This document shows, one piece after another, positions 7,519 to 13,224 of a DNA stretch of 13,224 nt (within the stretch, counting starts at the first letter, position 1; every line of letters starts with the position of its first letter). Both the position numbers and the translations under genes were made by a program. The stretch is from Sulfurospirillum sp. UBA6810 (GTDB lineage Bacteria > Campylobacterota > Campylobacteria > Campylobacterales > Sulfurospirillaceae): positions 1,946-15,169 of the forward strand of contig DKEY01000175.1 in the NCBI GenBank assembly GCA_002469305.1, read 5' to 3'. The notes beneath the pieces are model-generated. The model made no database searches. It saw nothing but the letters and a program-made list of their open reading frames with translations, and had not been told where the DNA came from.

Positions 7519-8419
7519 TGCTGAAGATATAATTGTTCTAGAAAAAAAATGGCTAAAATATAAAATAAAAGAAAAGTCTAAAGTTTTTTTCTTTACTTTG
7601 CTAACCATTATACTTGCTACTTCAATCTATATGTATAAGAGTGTTTATATTGGAGAAAAAACATCCCCTACTTCTCAAGTTTTGCCTTCTGTTAATCTTT
7701 CTAAACTTGCAGAAAAAGAGAAAGCTCAAGAAAAAAATGTGAAATCATATGAGGCTATACTACCTCAAAAGGTTGAACAAAATCTCTCAGTTCAGCCAAT
7801 AGTATCAGTTCACGAAAACAATACAACAAAACTTTCCAATATAGAAGTTAAACAATCTATTGAAAAAAATAAAAAAGTTCTTCAAATACAACAAAACGAA
7901 CTTAAGTGGCATCTGAAAATTCTACCTGAATTAAAAGGTAATGACTTATTTACTACAACTACGGCTGAAATAAAATTCAATAGACCAATTACAGAAGAAA
8001 AGAAAACAAAAACTCCTCCTGAACGAGTCAATAGCAAACCTGAGAAAGATACTATTGTAAATAAAATAGAACAAGAAAACGAGAAAAAACTGGATATTGA
8101 TATCAGTAGTAATGAAATTGATACTATTAAATATTTACAAAATAAATTTTATGCAACTGAAAACGTTGTATTTGCTATAATGTTGTCAGAAGAGCTTTAT
8201 AATACTAAAAATTTTAACGAAAGCATAAAGTGGGCACTCACAGCCAATGAAATCGACTCAAAAAATGATAAGAGTTGGTATTGGTTTGCTAAAAACAAAG
8301 TTAAACTAGGTCAAAAAGATGATGCTATTAAAGCTATTGAAGCTTTTTTATCTACTAATAACTCGAGAAGACTTAGTGACTTATTAAAAAATATCAAATA
8401 TGGAGAAATGAATGATTAA
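7511..8419 (+). CDS. mshN: MshN-like membrane protein with TPR repeats
   Basis: A 302-residue bitopic protein. Seen: a charged cytoplasmic N-terminus (LSAEDIIVLEKKWLKYKIKEKS), one transmembrane helix at about 25-43, a long Lys/Glu/Gln/Pro-rich periplasmic stretch of low complexity at about 50-210, and two TPR-like helical repeats at about 217-283 (AIMLSEELYNTKNFNESIKWA, then a partner ending KAIEAFLS). MshN of the Vibrio MSHA locus has the same plan (N-terminal anchor, linker, C-terminal TPR) and the same place after mshM. In C. jejuni the gene after ctsP is, as I recall it, ctsX, which makes a membrane protein partnering CtsP; this gene is a candidate equivalent. It overlaps the previous gene by 8 bases, with AGGGA six bases upstream of the ATG. 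The function is inferred from position and topology. Confidence 0.65.
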   Translation: MLSAEDIIVLEKKWLKYKIKEKSKVFFFTLLTIILATSIYMYKSVYIGEKTSPTSQVLPSVNLSKLAEKEKAQEKNVKSYEAILPQKVEQNLSVQPIVSVHENNTTKLSNIEVKQSIEKNKKVLQIQQNELKWHLKILPELKGNDLFTTTTAEIKFNRPITEEKKTKTPPERVNSKPEKDTIVNKIEQENEKKLDIDISSNEIDTIKYLQNKFYATENVVFAIMLSEELYNTKNFNESIKWALTANEIDSKNDKSWYWFAKNKVKLGQKDDAIKAIEAFLSTNNSRRLSDLLKNIKYGEMND

Positions 8420-8963
8420 TAGATTAATTTTACTTACTCTTTTTTCAAATTTTATGCTCTTTGCATCTGACTTTGACATAGTAAAACAGTATTATAATGA
8501 AAACAACTATAGAACAGCTTGCCTCAAAGCTGGAGATATATATGGTGAGCTTAGTGATAATGAAGAATTTTTAAGTATTTACGCACATTCTTGCCTTGAG
8601 TCTGATATGATAAATAGACTCGTACTACCTATTATAAAATTATATCAAACTCCAGAATCAAGAGAAAATGCAGTTTATTTTTCAACAATTCTTTATCAAA
8701 AAAAACTACTATACCATGCTTTAGTTGATGATGTTGATATATCGTACATAAATTTACCAAAGACAAACTATATTCTTTCTAAAGTATTTAACAGATTTGT
8801 AAATGGAAATTATAACTATACAAATGGAGCATATTGGTTTATAGATGAAGATGATAGTAGTATTTCTTATAAACTTACAGCAGAAGAACATCAAAAAGCA
8901 AAAAAAATTTTTTTGCGTACATATAAAGATGGTCAAGTTATTAAAGTAAGAACTTATTGGTAA
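8412..8963 (+). CDS. Unrecognised exported protein inside the msh-like operon
   Basis: I do not recognise this 183-residue protein. Seen: an N-terminal signal peptide (MINRLILLTLFSNFMLFA, cleavage near residue 18), then a mainly helical mature part that begins FDIVKQYYNENNYRTACLKAGDIYGE. That opening looks like a TPR/SEL1-type helical pair, with two cysteines (about 37 and 61) that could form a disulfide in the periplasm. The C-terminus has an aromatic, acidic patch (FVNGNYNYTNGAYWFIDEDD) and ends RTYW. There is no lipobox. The gene overlaps mshN by 8 bases with GGAGA five bases upstream, and is followed after 4 bases by mshE, so it is firmly part of the operon. The Vibrio msh set as I know it has nothing between mshN and mshE. 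It is probably a periplasmic accessory factor for the secretin or pilus; that role is inference. Confidence 0.8.
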   Translation: MINRLILLTLFSNFMLFASDFDIVKQYYNENNYRTACLKAGDIYGELSDNEEFLSIYAHSCLESDMINRLVLPIIKLYQTPESRENAVYFSTILYQKKLLYHALVDDVDISYINLPKTNYILSKVFNRFVNGNYNYTNGAYWFIDEDDSSISYKLTAEEHQKAKKIFLRTYKDGQVIKVRTYW

Positions 8964-8967
8964 TCAC

Positions 8968-10716
8968 ATGAGCAATGTAACTAATAGCTTATTGCATTAT
9001 TTAATTGATAATAGAATTATCGATGAAAATAGTGCTCATCAAATTTCAAAAAAACTCCAAACTTCTAAATCTAATTTAGGAGATATCCTCATTCAAAATG
9101 GCTTTTTTGCTAAAGAGGACATGCTAATTTTAGTTATAGAGTTTTATAAAAAAGGATATTTAAACCTTGATGATGTAAATTCTAACTTTGCTATAACTAC
9201 TGAAAATTTTCTCAAAGCATTGGCTAAAAATCTTAAACTTGAGTATATGGACTTAGACTCTTTTGATATAGATTATAGAATGGCTTCTAAACTCCCTTTT
9301 AATCAGTTAAAAAAACTGAATGCTCTTCCTGTAAGAGAAGACGAAATCAATGTATTTATAGCACTTAAAGATCCTATGGATATGAATATCCAAGAGAGTG
9401 TACAACGTGTTTTCCCAAGAAAATTGGTTAAAATCATTGTAGCAGAACCAAATCAAATTGATAAGTATTTAAATAAAATTGAACTTGGTGAAAGTATAAA
9501 AGGACTTATAAGTGAGATTAGAAAAGAGATAACATCAAGTGCAGCTGAGAATCCACAAGAATCTTCTGGTATTTTAAAGCTTATAGAAATTATATTGAAA
9601 ACTTCTATCTTAGCTCGAGCAAGTGATATACATATAGAACCAACCGAAAATAACTGTATAGTTAGAAGCCGAATTGATGGTATGCTTACAGAAACTTTCA
9701 TTTTTGATAAAGACATCTACCCTCCTTTGGCATCAAGACTAAAACTTCTTTCAAATATGGATATCGCAGAAAAAAGAAAACCTCAAGATGGAAGATTTTC
9801 TGCAACAATTCTTGGGAAAGAATATGATTTTAGGATTTCTACTCTTCCTATCCTAAATGGTGAATCTATCGTTATAAGAATACTTGACAAATCAAAAGTC
9901 ATGATTAAGCTTGAAGAACTTGGTATGCATGAAAACAATTTTAAAAAATTTCAAAAAGCTATGCGTGCACCATATGGAATTATATTTGTTACAGGTCCAA
10001 CAGGAAGTGGTAAAACGACCACCCTTTATGCTGCTCTAAATGCTATAAAAAGTGTCCAAACAAAAATAATCACCGTTGAAGACCCAGTAGAGTATCAACT
10101 CAATTTAACACAACAAACTCAAGTAAATGAAAAAGCAAATTTAACATTTGCAGCAGCTCTAAGGTCTATTCTAAGACAAGACCCTGATATTATTATGATT
10201 GGTGAGGTTAGAGATCAAGAAACACTTAGAATAGCTATACAAGCGGCCCTTACAGGTCACTTGGTTTTTTCTACGCGGCATACGAATGATGCAGTAAGTG
10301 CTGTTACAAGAGTTATGGATATGGGTATAGAACCTTATTTAATCAGTGGTTCACTGGTCGCTATAGAAGCGCAAAGACTTGTAAGAAAACTTTGTCCGCA
10401 TTGTAAGAGTAAAATTACACTTCCAATTAATGTAATAGAATCTATAGAAAAACACTTACCTGAGAATTATCAATTTTATAAAAATGTTGGCTGTGAGAAG
10501 TGCTCTCAAACTGGTTATCTTGGAAGAGAAATGCTTTCAGAAATTCTTCCAATTTCTGAAAGTATTTCAAGTATGATAGCACAAGGAAGTAGCAAAAAAG
10601 ACATCCTTACTCAAGCTATAAATGAAGGTTTTGTAGATATGTATCACGATGGTGTTATTAGAGCTGCAAATGGAATTACAACACTAGATGAAGTTATAAG
10701 GGTAGCAAAATCATGA
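8968..10716 (+). CDS. mshE: GspE/PilB/MshE-type assembly ATPase
   Basis: The hexameric cytoplasmic ATPase that powers pilus or pseudopilus extension. Seen: an N-terminal MshEN/GspE-N region (1 to about 175), with NLGDILIQNGFFAKEDMLIL near 36-55 resembling the c-di-GMP-binding motif, a second alpha/beta N2 domain with DIHIE near 221, Walker A GPTGSGKT at 343-350, an Asp box TVEDPVEYQ near 370, Walker B MIGEVRD at 410-416, a His box STRHTND at 435-441, and the zinc cysteines C476, C479, C509 and C512. Length of 582 residues is normal. Two things stand out: the c-di-GMP motif lacks its key Arg and Gln, and residue 437 in the His box is Arg where Leu is usual. The start at 8968 has no clear ribosome site and lies 4 bases after the previous stop, so coupling is likely. 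MshE is named from context; C. jejuni CtsE is the alternative. Confidence 0.9.
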   Translation: MSNVTNSLLHYLIDNRIIDENSAHQISKKLQTSKSNLGDILIQNGFFAKEDMLILVIEFYKKGYLNLDDVNSNFAITTENFLKALAKNLKLEYMDLDSFDIDYRMASKLPFNQLKKLNALPVREDEINVFIALKDPMDMNIQESVQRVFPRKLVKIIVAEPNQIDKYLNKIELGESIKGLISEIRKEITSSAAENPQESSGILKLIEIILKTSILARASDIHIEPTENNCIVRSRIDGMLTETFIFDKDIYPPLASRLKLLSNMDIAEKRKPQDGRFSATILGKEYDFRISTLPILNGESIVIRILDKSKVMIKLEELGMHENNFKKFQKAMRAPYGIIFVTGPTGSGKTTTLYAALNAIKSVQTKIITVEDPVEYQLNLTQQTQVNEKANLTFAAALRSILRQDPDIIMIGEVRDQETLRIAIQAALTGHLVFSTRHTNDAVSAVTRVMDMGIEPYLISGSLVAIEAQRLVRKLCPHCKSKITLPINVIESIEKHLPENYQFYKNVGCEKCSQTGYLGREMLSEILPISESISSMIAQGSSKKDILTQAINEGFVDMYHDGVIRAANGITTLDEVIRVAKS

Positions 10717-11957
10717 AATACTATGAAGTAAACTCTTTATATAAGGGAAAAAGAGAACAAAAAATAATTAAAGCCCCTAATAGAAACGATGCTCTTGCTT
10801 TAGCAAAATCAAAAACACCTGGTGTAATTATCAGTGTAAAAGAAACTGCTGCTCCCCTTGAAGATAAATTTCTTGATCTAAAAAATCAAATTTTTGGTGC
10901 TATAACACAAAGAAGTATCAAGATGAAGGATTTGATAGCAGCAACTAGACAGTTAAGTGTTATGACTAATGCTGGTATTTCTATCCATGATAGTATAAAA
11001 GAAGTTTCAAATGCAACAGTTGATAAAACTCTAAAGGAAATTTTTGAGCAAATTGATGAAGACTTAAACTCTGGTCTTAGCTTAACTGAAGCTATGATGA
11101 ATTATAGAAATGAGTTAGGTGATGTTACTATAGCTATGGTTGAGCTAGGTGAAAGCACTGGTAACATGTCTGAATCTCTCGCAAAACTATCTGAAATTCT
11201 AGAAGAGATAGAAGCAAATAGGCAAAAATTTAAAAAAGCTCTCAGGTACCCTATAACGGTTATGATTGCTATCGGTATAGCATTTACTATTCTTATGGTT
11301 TATGTTGTTCCTAAATTCAAATCAATTTTTGAAAAATTTAAAGCAGAACTTCCAGTCCCAACAAAAATTTTACTCTTTTTAGAAAACATCATCAACCAAT
11401 ACGGTTGGTATCTGCTTATTGGTATCATTGGAACAGTAATAACTATCAAATATCTTATAAAAAACAATGAAGAATTCAAAAAACAGTTTGATACTTATAT
11501 ACTCAAAGTTTATCTCATAGGTAATATAACTTTTTATGCAACACTCAGTCGCTTTACTTTAGTATTTACAGAGCTTATCCGTGCTGGTATTCCTATTGCA
11601 GATGCACTTGATACGGCACTACTAACACTTGACAATGTCGAATTAAAGAGAAAACTTTCAGCTGTAAAAATTTCTGTCTCACGTGGTGTTTCCCTCACTG
11701 AATCTTTTAGAGATACCGGTCTTTTTGAGGGAATGCTTATACAAATGATACATGCTGGTGAACAAAGTGGTATGTTAGATCAAATGCTATCCAAAGTTAC
11801 TGATTATTTCAAGTCAAGATTCAATGACATTATCGATAACATTGCGAGTTACATAGAGCCTATTTTGTTAGCTTTTATTGCTGCTATGGTTTTACTTATG
11901 GCTCTTGGTATATTTATGCCGATGTGGGATATGGCGCAAGCTGTTAAACAACACTGA
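10713..11957 (+). CDS. mshG: GspF/PilC/MshG-type inner-membrane platform protein
   Basis: The polytopic inner-membrane protein that the assembly ATPase works against to extract pilins. Seen: a short N-terminal domain (1 to about 60), a first T2SSF domain at about 72-195 (LIAATRQLSVMTNAGISIHDSI, later VELGESTGNMSESLAKLSEILE), membrane helices at about 182-202 and 231-250, a second T2SSF domain at about 275-398 (RFTLVFTELIRAGIPIADALD, MIHAGEQSGMLDQML), and a last membrane helix at about 383-405. Two internally repeated domains, three membrane helices and 414 residues are the standard PilC/GspF plan. The ATG overlaps the mshE stop as ATGA. It is the last gene of the operon; no pilin gene follows. 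Its TGA stop forms one end of the palindrome shared with flgH. C. jejuni CtsF is the functional alternative. Confidence 0.9.
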   Translation: MKYYEVNSLYKGKREQKIIKAPNRNDALALAKSKTPGVIISVKETAAPLEDKFLDLKNQIFGAITQRSIKMKDLIAATRQLSVMTNAGISIHDSIKEVSNATVDKTLKEIFEQIDEDLNSGLSLTEAMMNYRNELGDVTIAMVELGESTGNMSESLAKLSEILEEIEANRQKFKKALRYPITVMIAIGIAFTILMVYVVPKFKSIFEKFKAELPVPTKILLFLENIINQYGWYLLIGIIGTVITIKYLIKNNEEFKKQFDTYILKVYLIGNITFYATLSRFTLVFTELIRAGIPIADALDTALLTLDNVELKRKLSAVKISVSRGVSLTESFRDTGLFEGMLIQMIHAGEQSGMLDQMLSKVTDYFKSRFNDIIDNIASYIEPILLAFIAAMVLLMALGIFMPMWDMAQAVKQH

Positions 11958-11983
11958 TAAAAGGTGTTTAACACCTTTTATCA
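11955..11983. terminator. Bidirectional palindromic terminator shared by mshG and flgH
   Basis: The arm TGATAAAAGGTGTT and its exact reverse complement AACACCTTTTATCA flank a single central T at 11969, giving 14 paired positions. In RNA this would be a stem of about 11-14 bp with a loop of a few bases. Each outer end is a stop codon: TGA of mshG on the plus strand, TGA of flgH on the minus strand. The TTTT run lies in the 3' arm rather than after it, on both strands, so termination strength is uncertain, but convergent placement with no other spacer argues for a two-way terminator. Confidence 0.75.
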
Positions 11984-12694
11984 AAATGGCCAGACACTCT
12001 CAACAAACTTTGATCCCCAAGGTTTTGTAGTTGCTTGATCAATTTGTCCTTCTGTCTTATAGAGTATTTTAGCATCTGCTATATATCTTGAGTTTATAGT
12101 GTTTGTTTGGTCAATATCATATGGTCTTATAACGCCACTAATTTGAATAATCTGCTTTTCTCCGTTAATCAAAAGTTCACGGCTCCCTTCAATGAAATAG
12201 TTTCCGTTTCTAAGTATTTTGATAATTCTTGCAGATATTGTTGTAGAAAATGATTCATTTCGAGTATTTGCTCCTGAACCAGAGTAAGAGTTAGTTGATC
12301 CAGCTTCAAAACCTACACCAAAATTTCTATTGAAATTACTTGCTACTTTAGCCACAGTTCCTGTCGCCGTTGTTGGTGTCATAAGACCTGCACCTAAACT
12401 ATTAGAATTTGTTTCACTTGTAGATTTTGCACCTGATGAACTCTGTGCAGTCACTTCACTAATCACAACTGTTACTATATCATTTGGATTCATAGCTTTT
12501 AAGTCAGAAAAAAGTGGATTATCTCCTTGTCCAAAAAGACTTCCAGGATTTGCGACTACACTATTTTGTTGCATAGGTGGAATTTGTTCTACATATACAG
12601 GCGGTTGCATCGTTATATTTGGGTCAACTGGATGAGTTGAACATCCATTGAAGAAAAATATACTAGCGACCATAAAGGGTAAAATCAATTTCAT
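11981..12694 (-). CDS. flgH: FlgH, flagellar L-ring lipoprotein
   Basis: An outer-membrane lipoprotein that forms the L-ring bushing around the flagellar rod. Seen: a signal peptide with lipobox FNGC (lipidated Cys at residue 18), a Pro/Gln-rich stretch, the conserved GSLF at 51-54 followed by LFSDLKAMNPNDIVTVVISE, a Ser/Thr/Gly-rich central part, and the FlgH-typical C-terminus: an NGNYFIEGSRELLINGEKQ segment, then ISGVIRPYDID and a final strand ending VWPF. The 237-residue length is normal. The start ATG has GGAG five bases upstream (12703-12700, minus strand). It stands alone here, convergent with the msh-like operon and divergent from the yqeY-like gene, with a sigma-54-type promoter upstream, fitting hierarchical control of middle flagellar genes in Campylobacterota. 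Confidence 0.95.
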   Translation of the reverse strand: MKLILPFMVASIFFFNGCSTHPVDPNITMQPPVYVEQIPPMQQNSVVANPGSLFGQGDNPLFSDLKAMNPNDIVTVVISEVTAQSSSGAKSTSETNSNSLGAGLMTPTTATGTVAKVASNFNRNFGVGFEAGSTNSYSGSGANTRNESFSTTISARIIKILRNGNYFIEGSRELLINGEKQIIQISGVIRPYDIDQTNTINSRYIADAKILYKTEGQIDQATTKPWGSKFVESVWPF

Positions 12695-12731
12695 ACAAAC
12701 TCCGTTTTATAATATTTTGGTATCATTTTAT

Positions 12732-12737
12732 TATAAT
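12732..12737 (+). promoter_or_regulatory. Likely sigma-70 -10 box of the yqeY-like gene
   Basis: A perfect TATAAT in AT-rich DNA on the plus strand. It would start transcription near 12744, about 22 bases before the ATG at 12766, which leaves room for the AAAGGA ribosome site at 12755-12760. No -35 is evident. A second TATAAT at about 12708-12713 is an alternative. This box lies next to the predicted flgH transcription start on the other strand, so the two promoters interleave. Confidence 0.45.
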
Positions 12738-12738
12738 T

Positions 12739-12756
12739 AAGCAAATAAAGTTCCAA
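12739..12756 (-). promoter_or_regulatory. Sigma-54 (RpoN) -24/-12 promoter upstream of flgH
   Basis: On the minus strand the sequence reads TTGGAACTTTATTTGCTT. It has GG (plus 12754-12753) and GC (plus 12742-12741) separated by exactly ten bases, and matches the TGGCAC-N5-TTGC consensus at all but one core position (A for C). Transcription would begin near 12730, giving a leader of about 35 bases that contains the flgH ribosome site. In C. jejuni and Helicobacter many rod, ring and hook genes are RpoN/FlgR-controlled, which fits. Confidence 0.7.
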
Positions 12757-12765
12757 AGGATATAT

Positions 12766-13212
12766 ATGTCAGAATTAAAAGAAACACTCAAAGCAGATTT
12801 AAAAACAGCTATGCTCAATAAAGACAACTTCAAAAGAGATACTATAAGATTTCTCATGAGTGCTATTAAGCAAATAGAAGTTGATGAACGCAAAGAATTA
12901 TCAGATATGGACATTCAAAAAATCATACAAAAATCTCTCAAACAAAGAGAAGATGCAGCAGAACAGTTTAAAAATGCAAATAGAGAAGACTTATACGATA
13001 AAGAGATAAAAGAAGCAAATGTTCTTAGAGAATATCTTCCAAAACAATTAAACGATGCAGAATTAGAAACTATCTTGACTCAAATAATCAAAGAAAATTC
13101 AATTTCTAACATAAAAGAGATAGGAAAAGTCATGGGGCTTGCAACAAAAGCATGTGATGGAAAAGCTGATGGAAAAAGAATAAACAATATGGTAAAAAAT
13201 CTTTTATCTTAA
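12766..13212 (+). CDS. YqeY/GatB-domain protein
   Basis: A 148-residue cytoplasmic protein of the YqeY family, related to the tail domain of the GatB subunit of tRNA-dependent amidotransferase. Its cellular role is not firmly known; a link to tRNA or aminoacyl-tRNA handling is inferred from the GatB likeness. Seen: an all-helical N-terminal domain (LKADLKTAMLNKDNFKRDTIRFLMSAIKQIEVD), a central EREDAAEQF-type helix and EANVLREYLPKQL, and a C-terminal lobe with IGKVMGLATKACDGKADGKRINNMVKNLL, which matches the family's GKVMG...GKADG pattern. Length is full for the family. AAAGGA lies five bases upstream of the ATG. Just after the stop, AGAGGGG (13212-13218) looks like the ribosome site of another plus-strand gene starting beyond the window. 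Confidence 0.92.
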   Translation: MSELKETLKADLKTAMLNKDNFKRDTIRFLMSAIKQIEVDERKELSDMDIQKIIQKSLKQREDAAEQFKNANREDLYDKEIKEANVLREYLPKQLNDAELETILTQIIKENSISNIKEIGKVMGLATKACDGKADGKRINNMVKNLLS

Positions 13213-13224
13213 GAGGGGATTGTT

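Noticed and set aside
12330..12635. Plus-strand open frame of 101 codons inside flgH
   Set aside because: It lies wholly antisense to a well-supported flgH, has no ribosome site I can see and no recognisable protein features.
1..13224. CRISPR arrays, insertion sequences, tRNA or rRNA genes, phage genes
   Set aside because: No regularly spaced repeats, transposase motifs, tRNA-like folds or rRNA stretches were seen, and there is no gene-free stretch over 75 bases.

Overview
The window is AT-rich, gene-dense and almost fully coding. Gene content and protein style point to a Campylobacterota (epsilonproteobacterial) chromosome, probably a free-living Sulfurimonas-like relative. The evidence is an hslV-hslU-era block, a sigma-54-type promoter in front of flgH, many TTG starts, and -10-driven promoters without clear -35 boxes. 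The genus is an inference; nothing here fixes it.

Layout. Positions 1-2581 (+) carry a housekeeping cluster: the C-terminal part of the HslV protease subunit (cut by the window edge), the HslU unfoldase ATPase, and the GTPase Era. Positions 2582-2649 hold a likely promoter (extended -10) and a small perfect hairpin. Positions 2650-11957 (+) form one tightly packed nine-gene operon for an inner-membrane-to-outer-membrane secretion/pilus machine of the type IV pilus/type II secretion superfamily. In order it encodes a GspL/PilM-PilN-like platform protein, a PilO/MshJ-like protein, a PilP/GspC/MshK-like protein, an MshL-type secretin, an ExeA/MshM-type AAA ATPase, an MshN-like TPR membrane protein, an unrecognised exported protein, a GspE/MshE-type assembly ATPase and a GspF/PilC/MshG-type inner-membrane protein. 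This is the I-J-K-L-M-N-E-G order of the Vibrio MSHA pilus locus, but no pilin or prepilin peptidase gene follows. It also resembles the Campylobacter jejuni cts DNA-uptake genes, so the machine could build an MSHA-like pilus or a competence pseudopilus.

The operon meets flgH (flagellar L-ring lipoprotein, minus strand, 11981-12694) head-on. The two genes share a perfect palindrome that contains both stop codons and probably terminates transcription in both directions. flgH and the divergent yqeY-like gene (12766-13212, +) share a 71-bp spacer with interleaved promoters: a good sigma-54 -24/-12 element reading into flgH and a TATAAT box reading into yqeY.

Working together: the platform proteins (MshI/J/K-like) would link the cytoplasmic ATPase MshE and MshG to the MshL secretin, while MshM and MshN would help assemble or stabilise it. 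Points worth a second look are the pilin-free MSHA-order operon, the unknown exported protein inside it, the eroded c-di-GMP motif and an odd arginine in the MshE-like ATPase, the shared terminator, and the nested sigma-54/sigma-70 promoters.
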